DNA of 64,000 nt from Agrypnia vestita (Eukaryota > Arthropoda > Insecta > Trichoptera > Phryganeidae), in NCBI GenBank assembly GCA_016648135.1, contig JADDOH010001555.1, forward strand, positions 248,001-312,000, read 5' to 3'. Shown here piece after piece: positions 23,361 to 34,569 of the stretch (positions are counted from its first letter, which is position 1; each line of letters begins with the position of its first letter). The translations under genes were made by a program, and so were the position numbers. The notes under the pieces were generated by a model. It did not search any database, was not told the DNA's origin, and saw only the letters and a list, made by a program, of their open reading frames with translations.

Positions 23361-23434
23361 TTCGCTTCTCGGTAATAAATACGGTGCGCATAAAATATCC
23401 GAAATTACAGTTAGATATGTCTAACGACCGTAAT

Positions 23435-25335
23435 AACAACCATAACTCTTTAATATTTAAAGCAGTCATATTTTTTATATAATTCTCTTTATCTATTTGT
23501 TTGTTGTGGTGGAATATTGAAAAATTCAACATTTACGTAAAGTGGATGACTATATGTAATTAAATCATTTTCTGTTCATTATTTTGATTAAATTAATAAT
23601 TTTCTATTACTATTGAACATTAATGTTTTACTGTAAAATGTAACTGTACTAATCACCTTTTCCTAAATGATTATCCATTAGGGTCATTCTGACTTGTCGA
23701 TAGTCTTTAAATTAAAAATAAAAATAAAAGAAATAAAAAATAAAAAATATTAAATGTCTTCGAGCTCCATCAATATTATTCAGTATGAAAAAATGTTCCG
23801 ATTTTAAATTTATTAATTTTAGTCGACAAGTTCAACTTTGAAATTAGGCGTCGGAACAGAATGTAACATTCGACAAATTAGGGTTATTTTGAATTTTGAT
23901 TTCTTATATCTTAGGATAACTTTGGTTTAGAAAAAAACGGTTGGACAAATAGAACGTTCAACATAATTACACCACAGGTTCTAAGGGTCTTGACGCACAA
24001 CGTCTTTAACGTGCAAGGGTGATGTTAAAAATTATATATTAATTATATATATAAAAATTATATATATATATATATATAAAAATTATTTAAAAACCATAGT
24101 ATGCAAGGAAAGCGAATAAAAGCATTTTATCAATTTTTTTTTTGATTTACTTAAATATTTTGTTCTTTTTGGTGGTTTTCAAGAAGAGTAGAGCCTCGTT
24201 AATTCGAAATTTAAGGTACCCAAAAAAAAACATTTCGAATTATGTGGAACCCCGTCTTAATTTGAAATTCAAGGTTAAAAAAAATGCGATGCAATTGCCA
24301 TAAATTGTAAAACTCATGAAAAAAACATCATTTTTATTAATTAAATAGCCAAATTTTTGCATATTTCAAGAAATCATTTTGGGAACGCAATATTTATGAA
24401 GCTAATAAAAAGATGGTATTATTTCTAATTTCAAATACTAACGTAGCCGATATTGACATACTTTTTGTTCTTACTTGCGAAAAAATCGAAATATATTTTC
24501 AAATTCGTAAAATTTCAATAAAAAATCGAATTATGTGAATTAAAATGTATCGATTTATTGCACAATGGTCCTACATCAAACCCCATACAATAATTAATAT
24601 TCGAGGCGAAATTAGAATATATTTAGTTTCAATATACTTAATCATCTTTATATTACTCTCCTCAATAGTTGACATTTTCAAGATACGTCTCTTAACGAAG
24701 GAGGTATCGACATTTCAAATAAAATAATTCTCTAATAATCAAAATCAATCAGCAAAAATTATTATTTTTGTTTTGTTTGGTTGAATATGAAAATATATTG
24801 CGTTTCGGATATTCCAATCATTTTTAAATTGCATAAAACCTGACTTTGACGTGTTGATATTATTATCGGATCATGGCGGTGAGAAACAAATGAAACAATT
24901 GATATTAATTGAAGTTTTTTATCACAAAAGCCACTAAACACGAACTTAAAATGTATTTCAGACTAATTTCACATTAATCACTCTATATACTCGAAAAACT
25001 ATATACTCGTCATAGAATATCCGCACGCCAAGAATCGCACTTATTGACTATTGAATGCCTGGTAGGTGATTTGTCGCTGGTCAATACGCATACTGAATCT
25101 CCCGCTGTCTGTTTCGCTCATTTATTTCGGTTTCACTTGTCAAACTGTTCCATCTTGATGGCTTCGTCTCGCTTATATATACAACTTCGGGTTTCCAAAC
25201 ATTTCGCCAATCTAGTCGACATTTCCAATGTTCATTCTAGCAACTTCCAATTTACTGTAAAAATTCTCAATTACTTCCTATTCCTTCTGTTTTTAAAGTC
25301 TCGTGACAATATTAAATTTTTGTCATTAAAATAAT
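23435..25335 (+). repeat. Large dispersed repeat, copy 1, ending in an LTR-like block
   Basis: The order of shared blocks is the same as in 26935-28600. These are TTGTTTGTTGTGGTGGAAT-like (about 23500), TTTACGTAAAGTGGATGAC (about 23532), AAAGCATTTTAT after AAAGCG (about 24110), then the GGCGGTG..AAACAAATGAAACA block (24878) that starts the LTR-like repeat (24868-25330). The middle is diverged AT-rich sequence with TA repeats (24030-24080) and no coding frame. I infer a degenerate non-autonomous element or old duplication of about 1.7-1.9 kb. Confidence 0.5.
24868..25330 (+). repeat. LTR-like repeat, copy 1
   Basis: The start has CATGGCGGTGAGAAAC then CAAATGAAACA. Later come a CTCTATATACTCG zone, a CTGTCTGTTTCGCTCATTT zone and TATATATAC (about 25174) followed by a T/C-rich stretch with TTCC. 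The same order recurs at 28275, 40662 and 42408, always on the plus strand. The TATA-like motif is kept in each copy, which suits a solo LTR. Exact ends and a duplication were not found. Confidence 0.45.
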
Positions 25336-25479
25336 TCCTTAAATAATTTTCCATCATTAAATTACCATGATTTTTTTAACATAAGGATAGATTAAATTAG
25401 AAATTATGGCGTGCCATAATTTTTAATTTAATGAATTCTAATAAATAAAAGTTCAAAAATAAATTCACTGTATAATTCA

Positions 25480-25905
25480 GTTATCATTACTGTGCTCCAG
25501 ATAGCAGGATATAGGAGCAGTCAATAACGCATATACTTTTATCTTGAAAAAATTTCCTCGAACCACAGTTGAAGTATCGCATGCGCCATACCAATGAATA
25601 CTCTTTTTCCACCCCCAACTGCCTAGGGAAGAAAGCTGATATAGTGCGAGTATCACCGACCCTTGTCAAAAAGGTGCATACATCACAAACGTCAATTCCT
25701 CCGTTGATTCAATTGTCGCAGTGGCACGGAGCGGTTTTATGCGATTGTTGAACACACCTGCCCGACTGATCTCCAACTGTCAAATCTGAATGAAAAATGT
25801 GGAAAAAGCAGCGCTTTATTTTCCTTCACCGCGGGTTCGAGGAATTCCACGACGTCGGTGATAGATGACGGGGAATAGTATTGAATCTTAAAGGTAGTGA
25901 AGAGA
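25480..25905. promoter_or_regulatory. GC-balanced block, candidate regulatory DNA
   Basis: A balanced-composition island between AT-rich flanks, with GCCTAGGGAAGAAAGC (about 25620) and ACCGCGGGTTCGAGGAATTC (about 25830-25849). Frames of 60 codons are open on both strands across 25487-25751, which points to composition rather than coding. No motif identifies a specific factor. Confidence 0.25.
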
Positions 25906-26429
25906 ACTGAAAAAGAAAGGAAAGAAACTTCATTCTATCGTAGAAAGAATGGAGTCAGTCACCTTTATGTTTTTACAAAAAATATTCGAATTTTTAAGGT
26001 TATCAATTATTAAATCATACATTTTGCATAAATTACAGCGCTATCAAAGCATTTCGGAAATCCGACGAAATCGAATGAAAATATTTTTTTCTCAAATCAA
26101 ATCAAAATGCACAATAATAAATAAAAGCCCAACTTTTAGTGCAAGGAAAATGATACATAACATCAGAGTGATCTTTTTTTGTATTTCCTTTTAAATTAAA
26201 ACTAGGTGAGGATATTTTTGACATTTTTATTCTAAAGTTATATTTATTAAAAGAAAAACAAATTACTTAATTTATTATCATCTTCGTCCCCTTATCATAG
26301 AGGCTCGAAGGCCAAAAGTACCGAAGCAGTGAAGACGGGACTTAATTTTTACTGTAGAAAATTTCAAAATAATAATTTGAGTATAGATTTTTAAACTTTG
26401 TATTATAACTTCATTGATAAGTGTTTGTA

Positions 26430-26885
26430 TACATTCTTCTTCTTCTTCTTTTATTAGATCCTTGATCTTTTCTCAAGTCAAGTCAAGTGTCAAGACCTGG
26501 TCTTGTGACGAGGACGTCCAGCTCTCTCTCCATCTCAGATTGATCTCCCTGGTGTGGTCGAGTGGTCTCCCTGGCGGTCGGCGCCCCTCTGCAATCCCGC
26601 ATATCACGGCTCAGGGAAGTCTTGTCTGGTCATTCTCTCGACATGGTCCCTTCAGAAATGCCTTCTCTGCCTGCTCCATCTTACAATGTCTTGCATGTCG
26701 CAGGTTCTGCGGATTTCCGCATTGGGTACTTTCTCTTTGAGAGTCTTGCCTGCAATGGGTCTTAGGGTCTTCATCTCGGTAGTTCTGAGAAATTGTTATT
26801 TTCACTGTGTCCGCTCTTCCTTCGATACCGTATGTCATGAAAAGTCTTATGCATCTTTTGTATATTCTATTATACATTAGCATAT
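26430..26885 (-). pseudogene. LINE reverse transcriptase, 3'-terminal fragment with frameshifts
   Basis: Read on the minus strand the sequence starts with an IYKRCIRLFMTYGIEGRADT stretch (26883 downward), which matches the C-terminal end of the RT-thumb region in insect non-LTR polyproteins (typical I-Y-K-x-x-I-R-P-x-x-T-Y-G). In shifted frames it continues with DIVRWSRQRR.FWRDHVERM and R-G-A-P-like residues, the usual basic W-R-D-H-V tail. At least one frameshift separates the parts. The element ends in a GAA-repeat tail (complement of the TTC run 26435-26450), a usual LINE tail. It is 5'-truncated and inactive. Plus-strand frames here (26414-26880) are shadows. Confidence 0.65.
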
Positions 26886-26934
26886 GCTGATTGGCCCATA
26901 CAGTGTCTCTTAAGCATCCGGGAGAAATATAATT

Positions 26935-28600
26935 AATTTAGAAAAAAACTTTGATCATATTGGTTTATACAAAGTTTATTATATTAAAACAAGTAATTAG
27001 ATGCCATCATAAAGTTAATGCTATAAACGTTATAAATTATCATGTTTGCTATGTACATGATGAATGATAATAGTAAGAAAACTTTTATTTAACTCTCTTT
27101 GTCTGTTGTTTGTTTATTGTGCTGGAATCTTGTTATTCATTTTCCACCATCTTCCGAAATAGCTAGAGCTCTGAAACACCAAATATTTACGTTAAGTGGA
27201 TGACAATACATCATTAAATCATTTTTGGCATGATTTTATAATTATATTGATTAAAATTAATAATCACCCCAATCACAAGCAATAACTAAAGAATATGCTA
27301 TTCGAAAGTTTGTTTTAAACTTTAAAACAATGTATTTAATATTTGTAAACTGCATGGGTGATGTAAAAAAATAGATTATAAATGTACGCAAAGAAAGCAT
27401 ATAAAAGCATGGCTTAATTTTTTTTATTTACGTGTTATTTGTCCTATTGTGCTATAATGTCCATCTTCAGATATATTTCCCTTGTTCGCTTTACTAGCAG
27501 TGGTAACAAGAAGCTAAACAATAACTATTTGTAAGATTACATCAAATAACATGGTTTTAAACCGCGCCAACATAATTCAATCTTTTATTCTCTCACTCAG
27601 TAACCTGATTAAAAAATGAGATATTAACGAGAAATGAGAAAAACTTGACGTTAAGAAATTCCAAATAAAATGTTTTTAAAAAAATCAACCCCTATTCACA
27701 GCAGGTGTATAGGACGTACCCTCAAACATTGTCTGGAAAAAATTGTCTCCCGAGAGAAGTCGAACTCCGCAACCGTTTGCTAAAAAACTCAACAACACGT
27801 CTGAGTGAATCTGGTAGCCGTGAAAATACTCGCCCGAATCGATACGATTAGACCTTCTCACTTTACAGGGGTGGGGGGAAGAGGATACTTTGTGGAACGA
27901 CAGGTGTGGAACTTGGATAAGTTTGTTCTACGTACGGGTCCCGTTCCACTTTCTTTTCCATATATAACAAAGTTTATCGGATACCTTTTTTCATACACAA
28001 CGCGAGGTATAGGCGTCATTTCAGACGGCAAAACTTTTTCTTGTTCTTGTGCTTTAAATTATCAGAGTGGAGGAAGAAAACACTGCCGTTAAATCATTGA
28101 AACTTTTTATTATTTATGAATTTTAATGAAAAAGATATGTTTGTGATGTTGGAAATCTGGTCATATCATGAGAAAAGTTTATCATGTTTGACCATTTTTT
28201 ACAGATTTGTACACGCTAACAGAGATTTTTGTGATTAATTACCAGAATTATCGAAGGCAATGAAAATGAGAATGTTTTACCGGATTCGCGGCGGTAGGAA
28301 CCAAACGAAACACTTACAAAATCAATCATTTATGAACCAAATCACTGTACATGAACTTAACTGCATCATTATCCTGTAATTAGCACTAATACGACACTAG
28401 AATATTCCTTTTTAGTCGTTTAGCCGTAGGAACTTTTAATTCACGTCGTTACTTGCTGTTTCAATGACTGCGCCTTCTGGTATTAATCGCTGTCAAAATA
28501 GACTATTTTGACACATGCCGCCACCACTCATATAACGTTCTTTCTCGAATAATATTTTATATTTTCGTGTGTTCTACCGATTTCCAGATTATTATTAATA
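26935..28600 (+). repeat. Large dispersed repeat, copy 2, ending in an LTR-like block
   Basis: This is parallel to 23435-25335. CTGTTGTTTGTTTATTGTGCTGGAAT (27106-27131), TTTACGTTAAGTGGATGAC (27187), AAAGCATATAAAAGCATGG (27394) and the LTR-like block (28275-28600) appear in the same order. A GC-balanced insert (27700-28090) is not shared. It includes AGTTCGACTTC on the minus strand (about 27757-27770), which resembles a tRNA B box and may be a SINE relic. Confidence 0.45.
28275..28600 (+). repeat. LTR-like repeat, copy 2
   Basis: It contains GCGGCGGTAGGAACCAAACG and AAACACTTACAAAATCAAT (28290-28330), CACTAGAATATTCC (28396-28409), a CTTGCTGTTTCAATGACT zone and CTCATATAACGTTC (about 28528), then a T-rich stretch with GATTTCCAG. 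The block order equals that of the copies at 24868, 40662 and 42408. Confidence 0.45.
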
Positions 28601-29414
28601 TCTGGACAATATCTTCTACGAAACAGAAGAACACCCTCTTAACTTGAAATGAATCTCAAAATGTTTGGCGAGATCAAACTAAGATTATATGATCTCTATG
28701 GGAGACAGGGCGGAGTTACTCAGAAAACATATTCTGTATAAAGGTGTATGCAAACATATTCCATATGTAGGTGGCTGATTCAGAGCAAGCAGAAGAGGCC
28801 TTGTAAAATGGAAAATAGTATGTTCTCATTCAAAGAATCAGAGTCCTGAAAATCTATTTAGAGCCACTGCAAATATAATTATAATCGGAAACAAGATCTT
28901 TAACGTTCGTTAAGCAGACATGCAATAGAAAAAGAAGACGCTGGGGTTGTTATCTATGTGAAATGCAAAATTCTTGGCCAGGTTTATTTTTATAACAAAG
29001 TTTGGATCTTTCCCTAAGCCCCACGTCTACCGACTCAGTGTTCATTGATTTATTTTCTTCTCATTCTAAAATGAATATTAGATATATATTAGCTAGAGTT
29101 TAGCAGTCTAACTGGATAAATTAGAGGAGTATATATATATATTTTGTCGAGTTGAGTGTTTTTTAAATTGTTTTTTTTTTTTCTAATGTGCATTTCTTAT
29201 ACTATAGTGCATGCTGCAGCCATTTATTTTGTTGACATTACCATTTATTTTTTTTGCATTTAATGAGTGTATTGTCAACGTTTCTGTGAATTAAAATATT
29301 AAATAAAATTCCCAATTAAGTTAAGTGTATTGTGTGGAGCTAAGGGTATACAAAAGCGCGTTAAAAGCCATCCAATTAATACTCGCGCGGTTTCCGAGCT
29401 ACCTAAAATAAAAT
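28601..29414. other. AT-rich intergenic DNA
   Basis: No gene or repeat with clear borders was seen. TATA-type runs (29130-29145) and a T11 run (about 29171) are present. Confidence 0.45.
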
Positions 29415-29715
29415 AAATTTGACTGCTTTTGTGCTAGCTCAAAAAAAAACGCAATCCGATCACCGACGCACCGAAGCGCGCATGATCCGCCCGTGCGTGT
29501 GGTGCAGCGGCCAGGTACAAGCGTGGACACCTCCGCGCGTCATAATCCCCGTCTGGATGACGCATTTACGCGTCGAAACCAACGGCTTATCTGGCCGCTG
29601 ATGCTGCAGGGAACCACCGGAGCACCTGTCCCATTGTGCGGCTCCTGTTGGGAATTATGGATTGGGTATCGGGAATTATATACAGGGGAGGATAATAGCC
29701 CCTGTTAGCTATCTA
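29415..29715 (+). promoter_or_regulatory. GC-rich, CpG-bearing block; possible first exon
   Basis: The block is unusually rich in CpG (CGACGCACCGAAGCGCGC at 29463-29480). An ATG at 29481 opens a short frame that reaches CAG/GTACAAG (donor-like, at about 29513), so a tiny first exon is possible. The overlapping frames 29419-29601 and 29493-29708 have no domain. A promoter with a short first exon, an enhancer or a transposon fragment remain open. Confidence 0.25.
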
Positions 29716-30062
29716 AATAATGTGAAACTCGATGCTTGTTAAATATAGTTAAAATAAAGGGACTGCGAAAATCAATGGTGGGGCTTCATGATGATTTTTA
29801 TTTTGTAAATATATTAATAAAAAGAAAACACTTTGTATTAAACCACTATTTATTAAAGAATCAACGTGTTTCGGGGTTTTCATATATTATTAATTATACA
29901 AATATTAAATCACTAACTGATCACAGAGCTGCTTGAAAATGGTTATCCTAGTACAGGGGTCGGCAGTTTGTCAAGTGAGAAGAGCCAAATTGTCATGGAA
30001 ACAGGATAACAAAGGTACCAAAGAGCCGCATGTAATATACATAAATGTATGGATATGGATTT

Positions 30063-30272
30063 TTAGGAATGGATGTTTTTGTAAAAATTTGATAAGAACG
30101 GCATCCATGCATCGCTTTTGATAGCTTTTCTTACTACATCTGGCAAACAGCAACTTATTTTTGATTGAATATATGATTCTAAATTTTCATCCGTTATTCT
30201 GCTTCTAAGTATATTTTTTATTTGATTTATAGTTGACAATGTTTGTTCCCATATATATGTAGAGCCAAACAT
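30063..30272 (-). pseudogene. hAT transposase C-terminal remnant
   Basis: The frame contains FGSTYIWEQTLSTINQIKN and LRSRITDENLESYI (about residues 2-35), which fits the hAT dimerisation region: F-G-S-T-Y-x-C-E-Q-x-F-S, then N-x-x-K..R-x-R-L-T-D-E-x-L. The C in the E-Q context is W here. A full hAT transposase is about 600 residues, so only the last tenth remains. Upstream sequence (30273-30448) continues with stop codons before the nested palindrome begins. Confidence 0.75.
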
Positions 30273-30448
30273 TTAGAAACACAAGACATATATTGCACAA
30301 AGAGGGTTATTACTTGTGCTGTATCATAAATATCATACGACTCACCAGTTGCAATTGATATTTCGGAAACCAGTTTAATGTATTCGACTTGCTGCTTCTT
30401 TATTTTTATTCATGAAAAATCTCTTCAGATGCTTTCACAAAGCATTGT

Positions 30449-31564
30449 TTAAGGCGATCGTCTAGCAGAATGAGCAAATTTCACCATTTTTTGTCATATT
30501 TTCTCTTGCGTTTTTTATTACATTTTTGTATATAAATATCTCATTTTAAAATGTATTCATCAGGTTACATATATTTTAAATAAGAATATCTTATTTTAAT
30601 GTCACAAATTAAATTATATAATTTATTAATAAATTACCAAACCTTCGATGTTTTAAGAATGAAGAAAATTGCTCCACTTTGTGGGCCTTTTATGACTGAA
30701 CGGCGTGTTGACATATCTTTTTTATTCAATAATAGTACAAAGTAAACGATTATCTTAAATTTATTACAATTATAGAAAAATCTCTTTGTACGTTTACATG
30801 CAATTTATGTTTTAAAAAACATTGTTTTTTAAATTATTTTTATTTTTTGTGTGTTTTTTTTCAATCCTTTTAAAATAGTTTATAACTTTTTTTCTTTAAT
30901 AAATTAAAGGAATAGACATTATTATTTTAAAATTAATACAAAAAAAAACAAAAAATTATTCTCGATTTCAGATTTTAGCTAATTAATCAAGGCACTGTGT
31001 ATTGTGTCATAAATACGTTGCGTCTTGATTAAATATCCAAAATCAGGAATATTGACAAAGATTTTGATTTTTTTTTATTTTATTGTAAAATTATAATATC
31101 TATTCTTTTGACTATTGAAGTAAAAAAGTTGTCAACCATGTAAAAAGAGTTGAAAAAAACCCACAAAAAATAAAATATTTTTAAAAAACAGTATTTTTTA
31201 AAACATAAATTGCATGTAAACGTACTAACAGATTTTTCTATAATTGTAATTAATTTAAGATAATCGTTTACTTTGTACTATTATTGAATAAAAAAGATAT
31301 GTCAACACGCCGTTCAGTCATAAAAGGCTCACAAAGTGGAGCAATTTTCTTCATTTTTAAAACATCGAAGGTTTGGTAATTTATTAATCAATTATTTAAT
31401 TTAGTTTATAACATTTTAATAAGATATTCGTATTTAAAATATATGTAACTTGATGAATAAATTTTAAAATTATATATGTCCCTACAAAAATGTGATAAAA
31501 AACGTAAGAGAAGATATGAGAAAAAATGGTGAAATTTGCTCATTCTGCTAGACGATCGCCTTAA
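30449..31564. mobile_element. Nested 1.1-kb palindromic element flanked by TTAA
   Basis: Two arms of about 540 bp are inverted copies of each other, around a loop of roughly 25 nt near 30994-31018. The outer ends are TTAA plus GGCGATCGTCTAGCAGAATG on the left (30449) and the exact complement on the right, ending in TTAA (31561-31564). Matching blocks run all the way in (for example GAACGGCGTGTTGACATATC at 30698 and its complement near 31305). A TTAA target suggests a piggyBac-type insertion, though its typical CCC end is not present. A foldback element is the alternative. There is no coding sequence. Confidence 0.75.
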
Positions 31565-31777
31565 TGAAACAACATCTGTGAAATGGTTTTCCCCTTTTAC
31601 AGATTTCCATAGAGATCCCAAAACTAGGCGATATTTGTACTATGTGTCCATTACTATGTGCCAAATACGGAACTCGACTTTTAATTTTGACGTTAAAGTT
31701 CTGAGTTTATGACTGAAGAGCCGCAATCGTCTATGCAAAGAGCCATGCAGCTCGCGAGTCGCTTATTCTAACCCCTG

Positions 31778-32050
31778 TCCTAGTATAATCGAAATATCAC
31801 ACTAGAGTAAAATAACTGTTTTGTAAATCCGCGAAATTCCCGAAAAAATTCTTTCACTATGCATAGATGCAAATTTCCCCGATGCACGTTAGTTACAGGC
31901 AAAAAAGAAGGTCATATAGTTATTTATAAATTAAAAATAAATAATTAAAAATAAAAATATCTACGCGAGAAAGAGATAACAACACACGTGACGCAAGCTA
32001 TTAGTAAAATAATACACCACACGCAGCGGATAGGGAAACACGAGTTTCTT
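31778..32050. other. AT-rich intergenic DNA after the hAT element
   Basis: It starts with the 8-bp duplication TCCTAGTA. Nothing else could be supported. Confidence 0.6.
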
Positions 32051-32142
32051 TATAATATATATATATATATATTATAGATATATATAGATATATATATATA
32101 TATATATATAGATATATAGATATATAATATATATTATGTGAT
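32051..32142. repeat. (TA)n microsatellite with GATA interruptions
   Basis: Nearly pure TA dinucleotides broken by ATAGATA steps. It can extrude a cruciform. It has no gene content. Confidence 0.95.
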
Positions 32143-33110
32143 TTAACACATTCATTATTGAAACATTTCAAATTTTTTACTAGTTTTAGCTAATGAAGGT
32201 CATCGATAGATTCATTACGACTTAAGCTTTTAATATGTGATTAATATTATTTTATTTCATGTCCATGAAATTATTAAATGGTAAACAAATCTTGGCGTAC
32301 TATACTGTAAAAATAAAAATATATATACTTGCATCAGATTCAGATCAGTGGCCGACTGGCATTGCCGTGAGTTAAAAATCGTCCTGTAATTCCTCGATTG
32401 TAACATATTTATTCTTTGAGTGACATAAAAAAATTGCATTGAACATTATTGCCTTAATTAATTAATAAGAAGCTGTTGTTTATCTTTATGTTAGTATAAA
32501 AAATCTAAGAACCCATACATTGTATGTGTCTCGGAAAGTTCTCGAATTGAATATTATACATTGCAATGGTAGATTTTAAATATTACAAAGTCGTTTATTC
32601 CCCCGCGTTAGGTGGAATAACAACACCTTTACGGCCGGGCGCCAAATTGAATTGGGGGAGCCATGAATGAAGAATCCAATGACAATCGGTCCAGACACAT
32701 GATTCATCTCTTTTCGGAGGCTATTGTGTTAGTCACGTGGGTTGCGTGATGGGGTATTTACGTTGCTGCCGCCAGTGTCTGTCCTAGGGGAAGAACTGTC
32801 CAGGGGGTTGATTCTTATTAGTCAAATTCGCCGAATAGTGGAGCTAGTGACGTATTGTGATTCACAACGGTGAGGTGAATACTTTGTTGTCTGAGACTAG
32901 TAATAAATCACCATAGAGTATAGTTTTTCATCACCCAGAAGACGGAAATGATATTTTCCGAATGGGGTTGATTTTACTTAGTAAACTCAAGTACACATTT
33001 GGAAAAAAAATGTTTTTTACGTTCTACCTTTTTAATTTTCTGAGACGCGTCTTGCCTTATGAGAGCACTATCAATCTCATTATCAATCATTATCATTATC
33101 AATCAATTAT
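32143..33110. other. Intergenic DNA with a GC-balanced block at 32590-32900
   Basis: The block holds ACGGCCGGGCGCCAAATTGAA (about 32632), CCATGAATGAAGAATCCAAT (32662), an E-box CACGTG (32735 region) and GGGGGTTGATTCTTATTAGTC (32802). It has no open frame, so regulatory DNA is more likely than an exon. At 33070-33110 a TATCAATCATTATCA pattern is repeated. Confidence 0.3.
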
Positions 33111-33127
33111 ACAATTCAGTATACAAT

Positions 33128-33172
33128 TGTATCCTGATGAAGGGGTCATAGGTCTTGAAACATGTTTATATT
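33128..33172 (+). ncRNA. Hammerhead-like motif, class 3, copy 1
   Basis: CTGATGA (33134-33140) is followed by GGGGTCATAGGTCTT, which still pairs as a 6-bp stem if G-U pairs are allowed, then GAAAC and ATGT. The ACATGT after GAA is self-complementary (helix III). Stem I upstream of the core pairs only if the first position is skipped (TAT against ATA). Related copies at 37808 and 56930 suggest an ancestral stem II of GGGGCC/GGCCCC. It is weaker than classes 1 and 2, and activity is doubtful. Confidence 0.4.
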
Positions 33173-33189
33173 TTCAATATAAAAAGTGA

Positions 33190-34560
33190 TGAAAAATAAG
33201 TATATTTTATTAATTATATAAAAAGGTAGATTTAAAAACCATTGTTTTATTCCCATATGTGTGAGTATGAAGTTCTGCAAACTTACCTCTGAAACAATAA
33301 ACTCAGATAGTCAAAAACAAATTAACATATAAATTTGATTAAAAATGTCTGTAATATTTTAACAATTTGCGTACATTGAATGATTTCATGAGTTGAAAAT
33401 TCGAAAAATCTCGGTAATCGACTGAGTTTTAACAGTCACGAAAAATATCATGTATACTCACAGACGTACAGCTCTTGATTCAAAACACTTTATCTAGATA
33501 GCCATTTCACCCCAAGTTGTAAGCATAAAACACCTTAAAGTGACTGCTCCTGAAACAGTAAACTCAGTTTGGGGGGATGGGGGCAGGACAGAGATGATTT
33601 ATGGGTCCAGGCGGAGATTGGACATCCATGACTCTGGACTTGAAGGGGAGATCAACAACTAAAGTTATGTATCTTCACGCCTCTAATTTATCAAGAATAA
33701 TGCCTTTGGAATATTGATACTTAATTCAACTGATATTATTAATTTCCTTCCGCCTCTCCAGTTGAATCAAATTGATGTAAAAAAAATAATAGTTTATAAT
33801 ATAAAATTAAAAATCAACCAATGCGTGTAAAAGCATTTGTAATATAAGTTTGTAAATTATAGTGCGAATTGTATTAACATTTCTTTAATTAACAACAGTT
33901 TTGCGATATGTTTTCTGCAGCGTGAAATTATTTTTCTCAAGCAGTATTTTCTTCGCTTTCCATGACATATAAACACTGGTAAATCAAAGTATTATACAGT
34001 ATACGTATACGAAGGCACCAAATTAAACAAATGATTTAGACACAGAAAATTGCTGTTCAGTTGTTTGATCAAGTTTTCGGCAAAATTTAAATTAGTGCAT
34101 CGTTATGTAAGAATATTTTGTGAGAAAAAAAAATGTACCCGTTAATAACTATATCGTAACTTTGTTAGCGTTATCTTTACTGTATTATGACGCAACACGA
34201 ATCAATTTTATTTTACATTTTTTAGAAGTTTTAAATGCTGTTTGTATGTCGACACTGCAAAAAAATTAAGTAAACCAAAACTATTGTAGGTATTATTTTA
34301 AAGTTATGACTTTAAAGTTAATACACTAATCAACGTTTTATTTAAAAATAATCGATTTATTTCATTGATCATGTGTAATTTTGAACATATTACCAACGAA
34401 ATATACTTATATTTTATATTACAATTAGTATTAATTGTTTTAATGATAATTCTAACTTAATATTGTGTAAAACATATTTTACCTATATAACATTTTTTTA
34501 TATTTCAAGCACCCTTAAATATGTAATACAATCCATTTCTTTCACATTTTAAGTTAAGCC
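33190..34560. other. AT-rich intergenic DNA
   Basis: No gene was recognised. A G-rich patch at about 33568-33660 (GGGGGGATGGGGGCAGG) is the only compositional anomaly. Confidence 0.5.
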
Positions 34561-34569
34561 AACATAACA

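Larger units (their letters stand above)
23157..23412. mobile_element. Short inverted-repeat element with two intact hammerhead-like motifs, copy 2
   Basis: The 256-bp element begins AACTGTAATTTCGGATATTT and ends with its reverse complement. The terminal arms match over about 30 bp with one mismatch. A second inner pair of arms (about 23195-23250 and 23318-23375) carries the ribozyme-like cores. The centre is non-coding and includes a GACCTCCACCTCCGCGGG segment. The arms differ from copy 1 mainly by substitutions that keep stems paired. No transposase was found. The design resembles paired inverted ends of Penelope-like elements without the ORF. Confidence 0.8.
29954..31777 (-). mobile_element. 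hAT transposon, defective, with exact 8-bp target duplication
   Basis: The ends are CAGGGGTCGGCAG (29954) and the complement of CAGGGGTTAGAAT (ending 31777), the usual hAT terminal motif. The 8-bp duplication TCCTAGTA flanks both sides exactly (29946-29953 and 31778-31785). Subterminal copies of AGAGCC(G/A) repeats are found at both ends, as is common for hAT subterminal repeats. A decayed transposase C-terminus lies near the left end on the minus strand. The middle has been replaced by a 1.1-kb palindrome (30449-31564). Confidence 0.9.

Noticed and set aside
26414..26880. Three overlapping 67-108 codon frames on the plus strand.
   Set aside because: They are antisense to a LINE reverse transcriptase fragment whose minus-strand reading has clear family motifs.
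29842..29890. CCCCGAAACACG on the minus strand as another ribozyme-like copy.
   Set aside because: The CTGATGA half is missing and the stems do not pair. At best a badly decayed element end.
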